64,000 nt of DNA from Gordionus sp. m RMFG-2023 (Eukaryota > Nematomorpha > Gordioida > Chordodea > Parachordodidae), in NCBI RefSeq assembly GCF_954871325.1, contig NC_088775.1, positions 40,029,561-40,093,560 on the forward strand. The letters are read 5' to 3'. The position numbers and the translations under genes are program-made. Shown piece by piece: positions 21,985 through 34,510 of this stretch (positions within the stretch are counted from its first letter, which is position 1; each line of letters opens with the position of its first letter). The notes under the pieces were generated by a model. It made no database searches and was not told where the DNA came from. It saw nothing but the letters and a program-made list of their open reading frames with translations.

Positions 21985-23507
21985 TAGTGCTGCTGTAAAC
22001 GTTACTTAAAAAAAATAAATGCGTTACTCGTTACTTTAAAAAAAAGAACGAGTTACCATTACTCGTTATTTTGTGAATAAAGGAACGCGTTACTTTAAAA
22101 ACTATGGTTACTAGTTACTTAAAAAATATTAATTAAGTTTTCTTTTAATTTTTTTTTCAATAGAAAATAAAAATATACAAAAATATTGAGTTCTTTTTAA
22201 TAATTTTTTTATTTATTTTAAACAACAATTGATTTTCAAAATCTTAATCATATAAAAAAGGGCGCTTAATGATCAAAGCTTTCGCTGTGCCAAACACACT
22301 TTCACATAATGCAGTCCCGTTCCAGAAACTTAAAAAAACTTAAAACAAAAATAAAATTTAGAATTTCGCTTATATATCCTAGAGAATTTTAAAAGTTATA
22401 TCTAAAAAAGATCATCTTCACTAGAATTTTTATTCAGATCCTCATTAAAATTTTTTTCTTTATCAGAATTTAATCTAAATTCATATTTTAACTTTCAAAT
22501 GTTTTATTATATTTAGCTGCTTGGAAATGTTGAAATATTTGAATTTAGGCACAATCTACATTACATGTGCTCTTAATTTTTTAATTTGTGTAAAAGATGT
22601 TTCATACTGAGGTCAGGGCAATGTCAAATCATCTCCATCTGAAGAAATAAGCATATTAATGACATATAGTCGTCGCCACTGCAAGACCCTTTAAGTATAA
22701 TTTTTGTAATTGTTCAGGAGAGATAAAAAACTATTTTAAATGTTAGTATTATTATAAAATATATTTATTAATGAATTTTAACTTAAAATTATAATACTTC
22801 TTCATTAGAATTGGTTTTAAAAAAATATTCACATATAAGACCTCCATGCCATTTGCCAGTTTTCGTTTTTAAATAATGTGTTTTTTTGATCAAATCAATT
22901 ATGAGGTTTTGATAATGTTAAAAAATTGATTTGCAATTTTTTTTAAAAAAGGCAAAAGCAATTATTTGAAATTTTTTTATCTACGATGACTTTTTTGATT
23001 GAAATATGTGGTTATGTTATTTGATAAAAAATAAAACTAGTTTTTATTTGTTATTGAAACACGATTTTTTGAGAATAGATAAACCCATTTATCCAAAAAA
23101 AAACTATTTTAAAAAATTGCTGCTTAATAGGTCTTGCTGTAGTGACGACGAATTTTTTATAAAATAAATTATATATAAATTAACATACCTTGATTGATTC
23201 AATGAATCTTGTCTGCATCAAATTCAACAACAAAAATTTAATAAATAAAATACAAATGAAGAACTTTGATAGTTGATCTTAATTAAAAATTCGGTTTAAA
23301 TTATTTATAAAATTTTAAAAAAAATAGAATATAAAATATATTTTTTCCATATATTTTAAGAAAAAATTAAGCGTAACGTTTTACATTAACGTTACTCAAA
23401 AAAAGAAACGTGTCACTCGTACCTATTGATACAAGTAATGAATAGGTTTTCCTAAAAGAAGGTAACGCTAGTAACGACGTTACTTTCATCTAAAGTGATT
23501 TACAGTA
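21985..23507. mobile_element. hAT element, 1,523 bp, GTTACTCGTTAC subterminal repeats
   Basis: Left end TAGTGCTGCTGTAAACGTTA and right end TAAAGTGATTTACAGTA. Perfect 8-bp duplication CAAAAAAC at 21,977-21,984 and 23,508-23,515. Subterminal words GTTACTCGTTAC, AACGCGTTACTT on the left and GTAACGTTTTAC, GGTAACGCTAGTAACG on the right. A weak acidic frame near 22,400-22,470 minus may be the transposase linker; the rest is too decayed to read. Confidence 0.85.
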
Positions 23508-23515
23508 CAAAAAAC

Positions 23516-24742
23516 AAATGAACTAAAGAATTGTAGATTAAGATGTATTTTAAAAAATCATATCAAATATTATAGTTAGTTAAATTTTTTCAGCAAAAGT
23601 GTTTTTTTTTTAAATTTTGAATCATATTTTGAGCCCGTTTTTCAAATGAAAATCTAATTTTACCTAAAATGAATTCAAAAATGTTTATATAATATACACA
23701 AGAATTTTTAGAAAATTTTGCCTTAATTGAACTTAATATAATTTATATTAGTTTTTCCATATATTTTTTATAAATATTTTAAATAACTCATAACTTAACG
23801 ACAGAATCGTCTGAAATTCATAGGGCAGGTATTCTAAACTTACTAGATTACATTTCCTCAAAATCAGATTTTAAAATTTAAAAAATTTAGCTCAAAAAAT
23901 GATTTAAAGTTGAAAAAGTAACACTTTAGTGGAAAACACACATCGACTATAAAAAATTTTCTTTCGATATTGGCCTTCGGCCTGGTCTTTGCACTTAAGA
24001 TAAAGACGTAACAAAATAAATCTATACGAATCTCATAAACAATAGGAGATAAACTTTATTTGAAAATATAAAATTTTACATATGAATAGAATCCTTATAA
24101 AAATCGAAGCTTATTAAAGGTCCCAATTTCTTAACCCTCTGATCTAAAATTGTCACTCAAAAAATCTTGATTTTTTTAATATAAGAATTTACGTTATTAA
24201 ATATTTTATGAAAAACACAAACCAATAACGTCCGAAATTATGAATCACTACTCTTTTATTAGTTGATTAACCGCAATATTTTTTTATCAAAGCGATGTTT
24301 TAAGTCAAATCTATCATATATAATGATATATTTTGTTTATTGATTTTTTTGGGGGAGAGGGGGGGGGGTGAAGGTATATCAATTTTTATTGTTTATATTT
24401 ATTTTTAAAAAACCTACAAAATTACCAAGGGGAGATTCCCTGGCCTCCTTACGATTCCCTGGCCTCCTTACTTCTAAGGTTTTTTAGAAAATTTAAATAA
24501 TTGGATAATTGGAAAAATTTGTCATAATTAAATCGGTTTTTATTTTCTGTTCCTGACAATTCCTATCCAACAAGGTTAATTTTATGCTTAATAATTACAT
24601 ACAATTAATTTTTTTAATTTCCCAGTTTCTTTTTAGAAGTAAGAATATATTTTATTAATTTTAAGTAGGGATGAAGAAAAACTGTTTTTTTTTCGGATAA
24701 AAACATAATTTTTTTTATTACTACTACAGTTTTTATGAAAAA
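23516..24742. other. A+T-rich stretch with scraps of hAT ends
   Basis: No gene seen. GGCCTTCGGCCTGGTCTT near 23,970 resembles the subterminal hairpin of the hAT at 52,994. A G-run lies near 24,350. The word GATTCCCTGGCCTCCTTAC is present twice in tandem at 24,434-24,471, a recent-looking 19-bp duplication. Confidence 0.6.
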
Positions 24743-24994
24743 TAGTGTTGTTAAACGATTTATTTTAAGCTTATTTTAAAAAAAACGATTTATTTTAAGC
24801 CTATCTTTAAAAACGGCTAACTCAATAATTTAGCTGGAAAAATATTGCCGAAATCTTTAGATTTCACTAATAGTTATTCAAACCTTTGTTCCTCCTACAA
24901 ACAAAATCTTCAGGTTTGCGTAATATCATTCTGGATGAAATATTGAGTTAGCCGTTTTTAAAAATCGGTTCAAACAAGCTGTTTAACAACACTA
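24743..24994. mobile_element. MITE, 252 bp, TAGTGTTGTTAAAC family, copy 4
   Basis: Ends TAGTGTTGTTAAACG and GTTTAACAACACTA. It has an internal short duplication near its left end (AAACGATTTATTTTAAGC twice), which explains its greater length. The flanking octamers do not match. Confidence 0.85.
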
Positions 24995-25319
24995 GGAGGA
25001 AATACAATTAAATATTTTATTGCAAATGTTTTATTATCACAAAAATTTTAAATATAATTTGTCAATATTATGCTGCAAATTTTTCCATTATGACAATTAT
25101 TTTATAATTCGCTCATTTAATTTTATTAAATATTTTAGATTTTCAAAATTTCGCTAAAATTGTATTTAAGCCTATTTTGATTTGTTCTGTTTTAGACTCT
25201 AACCCCTCCCCCTCTCATTTATAATACTCTGTTCACTTTATAAAACCCAACCCATGTTGTATTTGCTGCACTATAATTTTATATCAAGTAAGGAAATGTT
25301 TATTCTTTATTTAATTATA

Positions 25320-26050
25320 CATATGATTTTAGAAAAATGATACAAAAAATTGATTTGAATTTAAGGGAGGTTATGAATAGAGCCAAGGTTATTGTTGAAA
25401 TATTAACAAATATCAGAGAATGTGAATGAAAAATTTTATGAAATATATGAAAAAGTAAAGAAGATTGCTAATATGTTTGGGAATGAAATTTTTAAACCTA
25501 GAGAAGTTTCTAGACAGTTCAATCGCTCAAATATTGATGCATCTACGATTCAGGATTTTTATAAAATATACATTGATACATATTTATTTCATTTAAAGGA
25601 AAGATTTACTAGTCATAATTTTATTTTAAAAGCTTTTATTTTCTTTTGCCGGTTGAGTCTAAACTGTTGATTATACTTGAAACACGAGAGGATATTAAGA
25701 AAATTTCAGAGTTTTACGCTGATGATTTAGTTATGATAAGTTACTTTGTGATGTCGGATTTTGATATAAAAATTTTGACAGAATATAATATTCTTTGAGA
25801 CCAAAAAATTATCTGCAAACCCTTTCCATGTGTAATTGCACTTTAGATTCCCTGCCTAATATCAAAACATTATTAATTATTTTAGCTACCTTATCAATTA
25901 GTACCTGCCCTAATGAAAGGTTTTTTTTCAACATTAAAAAGGTTAAAATTTAAGAAATACCACCGGTGAAAAGCTTTAAATGAATCAGCCCTATTAAATA
26001 TTTATAAAAAGATTATTCTAGATAAAAATTTGATTTGAATTAGAAAAATT
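25320..26050 (+). pseudogene. hAT transposase (ZMYM1-like clade), C-terminal half, broken
   Basis: The plus strand reads QKIDLNLREVMNRAKVIVE (25,345 on). From 25,422 a shifted frame reads FYEIYEKVKKIANMFG, FKPREVSRQFNRSNIDASTI and FHLKERFTSHNFIL, the usual order in this clade, where PR...RSNxxAST precedes the pair of aromatic-rich helices. Near 25,880-25,950 it gives TLPISTCPNERFFFNIKK, the dimerisation motif. Frame changes and stops separate these. The N-terminal catalytic half is not visible. The element's right end is at 26,377. Confidence 0.8.
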
Positions 26051-26299
26051 TCAGAGAAAAGTAGACCTCTATTTATAAATTCAAATAAAAATATTGCAAT
26101 TATGATTATATTAGTTTTAATATATAAAATTTATAATCAAAGTTTTTCGTAAAATGAATTCTTAGTTATAACATTTATATAATTTTTGTATTAACTCTTA
26201 AAATTTATGCAATTTAAATAAAATCTATAATGAAATACTCTCTAAAATTTTGTTATATGCAAATATTTACAATAATTTTAATATAGCCTGAGATATAAG

Positions 26300-26377
26300 C
26301 AATTGAAAGTTCATAAAAAGTGGGAGGTTTTTTTTAACCCCCACCCCCTCCATGACAAAATTCTGGCTACGCCACTG
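26300..26377. repeat. Right end of the 25 kb hAT element
   Basis: CCCCCACCCCCTCC followed by CTGGCTACGCCACTG is the standard terminus of this hAT clade in reverse (CAGTGGCGTAGCCAG). The matching left end was not found upstream, so the element is truncated or its left end is too diverged to see. Confidence 0.75.
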
Positions 26378-28780
26378 TAAATAATCTTAGAAGAATTGTA
26401 ATCCAATGTTAGTTATCACATTTGAAAAATTTATCAAAAATTAATTTATATTTATAAATGATATTTATAAAATTTATTTTATTTTAAAATATTTTTATGC
26501 AAATAAAATAACAATAATAAAAAAGGACGCTAAGAGTTTTTTAAAAAAAACCAATTAAAATATATTAAAATTTTATATAAAAAAAATATAATCCCTCATA
26601 GAACTAAAATATTTTTGTGTTTTTTTTTCCAAAAAAAAGAGATAGGGATCTAGCATCCTGGACAATCAGACGAATGATGACGGTTGAATTTTGAATAATA
26701 GGATGTATCGGGTTTCCCGAGAATATTGGGAAATTTAGGAAAAATATTAGAAAAAAGAAAATATTTTACGAATAAGGAAAGAAAATGAGAGAATATATTT
26801 AAAACATAAAATAAGTAAGTATACTAAAAGAGTTTGAATTGTTTTATTTCTTTTTATTTTATAAAATAAATGCATATTAATAAAAATTGAAAATTAAAAC
26901 ATAAAAATTATTCACTGTTCAATTTTGACTAGATGTATAAATTATTCATTGTGTAATCTTTTCTCAAATTTCAATAATAGTAGGTTTAATTTTTAAAATG
27001 GGATTGGCTAATAGGTAAATTTACCCAGAATAATTAAAAGTATAAATAATTTATAAAAAATAACTATAATTAGGGAATATTAAGAAAAATTTATAAAATA
27101 TTAATTCATTTTTAAATTGCAATTCTTTAAAATTTTTAGATTCTTCTTGCAGTTTAAAACTTTATTAATATGCAATAACAAATTTCTAGAAATCTAAAGA
27201 CTAAAACATAAAATGAATCAAGCAACATTTTAAACAATATACTATAAATTAATTATATTTGTTAGAACCGGTTGGGGTCTTAGAATTAAGAGAAGGGTTT
27301 TAGCTCGGGTTCTTAGATTTTTATTTCTAGAGTTTCAGTTCCAAACTTTGGGAAAATGTATCTTTGTGAGGATAAAATTTTAGAAGTTAAATATTAAATC
27401 TAATAAAATAATGCAAAATATTGTAAAGATGATATAGATTAAATAGAGGGAAGACCAAAAAGTATATTACAAGTAGAATATTTTAGAAGATTAATATCGT
27501 AAATATTTATTAAAAAAGAATTAATATAATTATGAAAAGGAAGAAATTTTCATGGGGAGAATTCTTTACTTACCTAATTTTCTCAGAAACCTTCGGATAT
27601 TATTATCTATAAAAATAACGGATGTTGGAAGAATACTTAATTATAATTATTACATAAAATGTAAATATGAAAAAGATTTATATTTAATGAAAACCTATTA
27701 TTATTATACATCCCTTAAAAACCTCATTCAAATTAATCATAAATTATTAATTAAAAGGTAAATTTTATATTATAATTATAGTTAGTTTTAATTTTACACT
27801 AAATGAGTCTAGAGAGAAAAAAAGGTCTTAAATTATTCAGATAAAAATTATGTTGGATATCTTCCTTATCCTATGTTATCCTTCTATTTGAAGATGATCA
27901 GAAATTGATAAATAAATATTTAAAATTAAAAACTTTAGAACCCTGCATGGCTGGCTCAAATCATTTGATAAGTGGGCCTTAGCATTATCTACTAAATAAA
28001 GGCTCGACTCGTGGCCAGAAACATATGATTGTTATATATTCCTCCCATTCTTCCTTTTTACCTGATTATAATTACAATCACAATATAACAAATTTTAAAA
28101 AAATAAAAAAATAGAAAAAACAGGAGGTGTGCAATTTCATATTCATTTTCAAATCCTATTTTTGTAATATATAGAATAAAATAGAGAAACATCACTAATT
28201 TATCAGTTGTTATTTAATATTTAGATTCAATTTAGAGAATATAATAAATAGGCTGAGTTTATATTTCATAATTCCATTTATAAATAATTGGACCATGACC
28301 GGGTCTAGACCTGAAAAACAATCGATTTTGTGGATTTCTGATCGAAATACAAAATAAACTCTCCCATATCCATTTTCTCTTTATTATTCCAATTTTCTTC
28401 TCTCGGAATTAATTACTAATTTTAATTTTAAAACAAAATATTATTTATTTATATGATAGATCAGTATATTTCTTTCAAACTATATAATTGTAATATTTAT
28501 TCAATCACTAATTATTTTATATATCAATTAATCCTTCATTGTTAGAAGGGTCATATTATCTATAACGTTAACTCATCAATCTAATTTATAAATTTAATTC
28601 ATGCTTCACTTAAATTTTATTATCCCCCTCCTACACTTAGATATTTGTATGTGATATAAAAAGTTCACATTACATATTCATACCTTTGCTACTTAACAAA
28701 AAATCCTAAGTAAAGGTAAAGTATATATCAAAATCAAATATTTTATACCTCTGAATCACAAAAGTACCTAGTTAAGATTC
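26378..28780. other. A+T-rich stretch, no gene seen
   Basis: A long element-poor region. GGGTTTCCCGAGAATATTGG near 26,710 and GAACCGGTTGGGG near 27,270 stand out in composition but have no partner I can identify. Short open frames (for example 27,552-27,761) are A+T-rich with no domain and look like chance. Confidence 0.55.
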
Positions 28781-29240
28781 CCTGATCTGTTTTTCGAAAG
28801 CCTGATACAACCCGGTTGGGCCGGGCAAAAATTAAAAAATATACCAAGCTAGCCGGACAAAAAATTTAACAGGCTAGGTCGGGCCATGCAATTAATAATC
28901 TGAGGCTGTGCAATTTATACATAAAATACAGTCAGCGCCTCTCAAATCTCTGATTTTGTAAAATTTTAATAGGCCTAACCCAACATTAAAATTTTGATAT
29001 ACTTTATTGAATTTCAAGCTAATATTTTAAATTTGATGAATACTATTTTAAAAAAAATTAAAATTATGCTTATTATTGTATTTTAAGAGCTGAACTAAAA
29101 TACTAACTCTATAAATATATAGTTAATTCACAAAAAATTGAATAGGTCATCGATGATATCATCCAATATAATAGAATGAGCAAATTTAAGAGTAAATAAT
29201 TTAATATTAATAAATATTAATAGACCTTCTATATCGGAGT
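28781..29240. repeat. G+C-rich hAT MITE, degraded, sister of 35,813-36,440
   Basis: Contains TGATCTGTTTTTCG, CAACCCGGTTGGGCCGGGC and CGCCTCTCAAATCTCTGA. From 28,925 on it aligns with 35,965-36,090 (shared TTTTGATxxAC, TGTATTTTAAGAGCT). The right end is unclear. Confidence 0.6.
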
Positions 29241-30862
29241 GGATTTCAGATACATATATAAAAATAAGGGAAAAAATTATAGCGAGGCGAATGAAAATTC
29301 AAAAATACAGTCCAAAGAAAATGAAGAAATGGCTCATATTTATATATTTGCGTAGATATCGGTAGTATAAAATATAAATTTTTTAAAAATTTAATATAAA
29401 TAATTTATTCATATTCGCAATAAAAAAATTCGATTTTATATATATCATATTTGTTGATAATATATTGAAAAATTATATCCCTCCCCCCCCCCCCCCCGCC
29501 AAATTTTTACTTAATATATTTCACTGGTTTCATCTCTAAAACGATAATAAATTGGTAGAAATATTAGAATTTAGTGGATAGATTTCACAGGCAGAAAATA
29601 TATTTAAAATATTTTGTGGAGTAGTTGTCCGGGGTACTTATTGCTTCACAAATTTGCCATTACCCCTTGCCGTATGGCCATAAGGACAGTAAGTCTTTAA
29701 TGGCTCTAGAAATGTAGAAGCGTCCCAAGTTTATTGTTAGTTTAGACATTGTGGAATGCAACTTATAAATTATATAAAATTCAAAGAGTACTTTTGCCTC
29801 AATTAAATAATACCAAAAAATGTTTGTCAAAAAAGGCTAAAAAATGTTTCTGATCAGTATATTTTGAATGCATAGCTCCCACTACAATGAATGTGTGATG
29901 TATAGAAATATATCTTTTGACAAATTTGAAACAATTGGCCCTAAAGATAAAAATGTTACGTTTGACTTTTTACCTCACTTGCCTTATAGCCCCGTTTTCC
30001 CTTGAATGAAATTGGTCTTACTCCCAGCCCTCCATATGTCATTAGCCATCCAAGTCTATTAAGGATGATAAAAAATAAAACGAAAACTTATTACATAATT
30101 AATTCATTAAAAAAAATATATACTTTGAACAGATGTAATTAGGGAAGTCATCATAAACCTCATCCATACCTTTACTACAAAAGGCCCATTAACGCAACAA
30201 AAAGAAAGTGAACTTCTGTTTCTTGTTACTATTAATCTATAAATACTAAATATTATATTATAATAAAAAAATATAATAATATATATTATATTTTATATCC
30301 TGTCGTTACAAATTTATAATTGAAATAATGAAAAAGTTAATTAGAGGTCGTGACACTAACAAAATTATTTTTTTATAATCTTGTTGATTTTTAAAAAAAA
30401 ATTATATATAATATTACTAATTATATTATATTTAAAAATAAATTCAATAATATAATTGTAAGTTGATTAACATTTATTAGCTTAAAGTTACTTAAATCAC
30501 AACTATCTTTTATTTTGAGAACGGATCCTTTCCCAAATAATTATCAAATTGTAAAAATACATTTTTCGTTTTAGTGATATGGTTAGGAATGGTTGCATTT
30601 TTATTTATTTTAATGTGCCAACCTAATCAGAACTAATTGAGGCTAAGAGTAAATTTAGGACTTGGACACACAGTAAAAAATTTATTTGTCTCATCTTTCC
30701 ATCTTTTTTTAAAAAAAATTTGAATAGAATAATAAATGTCGTTTTAAAATTATTTTATATATATGTAAGTGAAATAGTGAAGATTCTCAACGAGGACCGG
30801 TTCAGACTGATACACAATCCTAAAAAATAATTATAAAAAAGGGTAAGTGATTGTATTCCGGT
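29241..30862. other. A+T-rich stretch, no gene seen
   Basis: No coding or bounded element. A C-run of about 17 lies at about 29,483, which may mark a lost hAT end. Confidence 0.55.
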
Positions 30863-31273
30863 TAGAGGTTTGTAAATCGGTAAATGACAAAGTTGTCAGG
30901 CCCGACCCGGTTGGAATTTAGTTTTTGCCCGGCCCATACAAATTTATATCCGGCCATAAATATATTCTATGGATAAATAACCAATAATGATGAAGATTTA
31001 GATTTCATGATTTTCTTACAGCAATAAACACAAAATATAGGATAAGGAAAAAGAAATATTTTTATGAATGAATGATCATATTAGTAGGTCATTTAATCAT
31101 TAAAATTATAAGCAAAATAAAATATATTATTTTAATAATTACGCTTTAGAATATTTTTTTTCCTATTCTCTATTAAGCAGGCCGAACATCTCTACCTTTT
31201 GTTAGCCCGAACTTTTAACTTTTTTTTCCCCGGCCCAGCTCAAATAATTTTTTTTTCAAACATTAGATCTCTA
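30863..31273. repeat. G+C-rich hAT MITE, degraded
   Basis: Ends TAGAGGTTTGTAAATCGG and CATTAGATCTCTA are family-like. The body has GGCCCGACCCGG and CCCCGGCCCAGC. The flanking octamers ATTCCGGT and ATTTAGAT agree at 5 of 8, so a decayed target duplication is possible. Confidence 0.6.
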
Positions 31274-34200
31274 ATTTAGATCGAGTTTAAAAACTAAATG
31301 GAATGGCAGCTAGTTTTTTATCAACCAAATCTGACCTATGTTTTTTTAAAATAAAATATTTGGATAGTAATGCGGTTGAAACCAGTCCTGTTGACTTTCA
31401 AATGTAAAGTCAATATATTTGGGCCAAAATTCACAATTTATGACATATCTTTTCACCATTTCAAGTATTATACAAACAAATTCAGACGTTGAATTGTAAT
31501 TGTATACTATATTAAAAAAATTCATTATTTTGAATTACTATTATGTAACATATTTTTGAATAATAAATATATCAACCGAGGTTATAGAAAATTGTCCATC
31601 ATATAAAAATTACTTAATAAAAAGCAACCAATCCTAGTATGGCGAGTAAGATATATTCAATCCTGTTCTTCCTAATATTATTGGCGGGAGCACTATTGCT
31701 CTTAAAAAATAGAAAAGGGACATGCTAAAATCGCTAAAAATTTGAGATAATTTTTATTTGTGCAAAAATTAGATATTTTATTGCATATATCTTAATGATC
31801 TCTTTAACTAATATAAGATAAATATAATCCTTGATCTATATTCAGCAGTATACAATAAATTTTAATTAATATTATTATTATATTATAAAAACTTTCGAAT
31901 TAACGCGACATTTCATGCGTGATTTGAATAATACCGATGTAAAATAGAATATAATCTGCATATGTATATTGTCATGCCAGGTGGTTTTCGCTATGACATC
32001 CTATTGCTACAAAAGATATCCAATTTTGTATAAAAAATTATCAGGAAATAGAGGGATATAAAAGATTTGAGGAGAGCCGCAATGATTTCCATTTTGACTC
32101 TGTTTGGATTACAGAACCAATACTATGTTGAAATTAACGAAAAATTGGAAAGTTAGGTATGAGTTAGAAAGATGTTATAAAAATAATGGGCTTGGCTGAA
32201 TTAACATTTATATAATTTTACGTTCTCTAGTAATCGTAATTTGCTGAAAAATGTATTAAAAATGTCAATATATAATAGGGAAATGATTATGCAAACATAT
32301 CCGTCGATTACAAGAGAGGTTATCGTAGGATATAAAAATAAATGGTTATATTCAATTTCTAAAAACGAGTAAAGTTTAATTAAAAAGTAATATAAATCGA
32401 AACAAGTCAGGCTCTAGTTGGCTTATTTTAACACCGATCCGGGCTTATTAAATTTTGTAAGGGATGATGTCGAAGTAAAAAATGATTAAAAAATCACCTG
32501 TGTTGGGCCCGAATGGACTTTTTACCAATATGCACTCCTCACTTGATAATGAATTCTTTTCATGCAATAGCACCAGTCCTGAAAAAACAAATCTAGACAT
32601 GACCTGCAGATCTGAAATAAGTGGGTGTAAGTAATTACAAAAACGAATAATTTAAATTATAATTGCAATTAAGAAAATTATAAATGTGAAGAAAGGGATG
32701 ACACCTAACAATTCAATTATTCATACAAAAAAAGATCATAAATAATTATGGCGGATTAATTTGATAAGTGATAGGATGCTAATATAGAGAATTATGGAAC
32801 TGGATGTCCGGAATGCAAAATACAGTCTTTTTTTATATTCTAAATCTATAAGCAAATAAAAATCTAATAAATGTCTATTTGATTTTGAGAAAATATTAAG
32901 CTGTATTAAACAGATTTTTTTCTCATTATATTACTTTATTTGCAACGGTTTGATAAAGCGTTGCGGTTTTATTCCAAAATAGCCATATTTTTGCCAGGTT
33001 TTAATCCTAAAAAAAATTTACAACCAGAACAGGCTTGATCGGTTTTAAATATATAAAAATGTCAAAAAAAAGGTGCATGTAAGATAAATTTAATAAATGG
33101 AATATAATTGGGAAAAAATTTATCAGAAAAAAAGTAATTTTAATTTTGACAAAAAAAACATTTCTAAATCTATATCACTTATCTAGTTTATATATTATAT
33201 ATAAATGATATACTTGGTAAAAAATAACTATTCTATGGCACTCTACTACAACTAATTCAATGCTATTAATTAAAAGAAATTCAAGCCTGATTAATATAAA
33301 TTTGTTTTAATTTTAATGATAAAAGAGCTCAAAAGTTAAAGTATGGATGGGGTTAGTCTAAGGATTTAAATTTAAAAATTTGTAAGAGCCCACAATAATT
33401 TTGATACACAACACAATTGAAAATCACAAATATTAATTTATGCTTGCCTCACCAAAATCGTGTTTATTCCAATCGTTACCAATACCTTAGGCATGTTCGG
33501 AAGTGATGCTCTCAATTTTATTAAACCATAGGGAAAAAAATGAGACAGATCTCAGGGGACCTCAATGAAGGATTTTACCTTCGTCAGCAAATTTCCTTGG
33601 AAATCTGCCGATCCCTTTTTTAAGCATTCACTCTTCTCTAAGGGTGATTTGTACCCTTTTTTTTATTATATTTTTTTCTCAGTTCTTTTTTATACATATA
33701 TATTTTTTAATTCATTTTTAATATATGCTTATTTGTTTTTTAATATATATTTTTAATTATAATTTGTAAAAGAAAAATTTGTGAAAATTTGTTTTTAAAA
33801 AAATTAAGAAGAATTATTTATAAAAAAAAAATTAATAATATAAAATAAGTAGGGGGTCAAATAAAAATTGTATTATAAAAAAATTTGGCTTTTTGTTTTA
33901 ATGTTTCTCAATTTTTTTTGTTGAGTCCGAACGATTTCTACTTTCTTTATGTTATCAAGTATATCTAATCATAATTGTACTTAATTATATTTGGTTATGT
34001 TAAAATTTCATGTTAAAATTTCTATTTTCAGTCCCTTTAGTGCTATTATTTTTCATGTCATTTGTACTAGACCGAGCGACATGAAAAAGGCTACCTTTAT
34101 CTTTGAAGGTTTAAAATTTTAGCAATGGTATAAATTTATGAAATTATATAAAAGTTTATTTTTTTTTAAATAAGGAATTTTTGTTAATCTTATTCTTGTG

Positions 34201-34284
34201 CTAGTTCTTCACATTGTTCCCAATTCATAAATTGTTATAATTTATCACCAAACAAATGTATCTTGCCTTGCTTTGAACAAAATA
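31274..34284. other. Element-poor A+T-rich stretch with short open segments
   Basis: No recognised gene or transposon. Three short open stretches cluster at 31,639-31,728, about 32,000-32,135 and 32,285-32,372 (see findings). A 63-residue frame at 33,565-33,756 starts DFTFVSKFPWKSADPFF, then runs into T-rich low complexity; I do not recognise it. Confidence 0.45.
31639..31728 (+). CDS. Possible signal-peptide-like mini ORF, 29 aa
   Basis: ATG to TAA reads MASKIYSILFFLILLAGALL and ends LKNRKGTC. A lysine near the start, an unbroken hydrophobic core of about 17 residues and a small-residue patch (AGA) are the form of a signal peptide or single membrane segment. There is no clear splice donor within it, and chance hydrophobic frames are common in A+T-rich DNA. 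Similarity to any family is not recognised. Confidence 0.2.
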   Translation: MASKIYSILFFLILLAGALLLLKNRKGTC

Positions 34285-34510
34285 TTAGATGTATCGGTTC
34301 AAACCAAATCAATTTTTTCACACCAACAATATAATATTAATGAAAGCTTGGATATCAAGAAAAGTGATAAAAAAATCTTTTATCAATAATAAAAAATTAT
34401 CCATAGAATTTTTATGCAAATTTAAATATAACTTCTTATTGTATAGTCGAACAAAGCCTTCCACCAAATAATGCAAAATACAAGGCATAGTTAAAAATAT
34501 ATAAAAATAA
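34285..34510 (+). pseudogene. Possible pogo/Tigger-like transposase fragment
   Basis: The plus strand reads MKAWISRKVIKKSFINNKK, which resembles the KAWM-x-LF stretch of pogo/Tigger DDE transposases. A shifted frame then gives EQSLPPNNAKYKA with CKIQGIVKNI alongside, like the family's LPPNTTxxxQPxDxGIIxxFK. The catalytic DN motif that should lie between is missing. It is an internally deleted relic if the match is right; the similarity is short. Confidence 0.4.

Noticed and set aside
27552-27761. 69-residue frame reading RILYLPNFLRNLRI
   Set aside because: A+T-rich, tyrosine- and lysine-rich translation without domain or repeat support; expected by chance.
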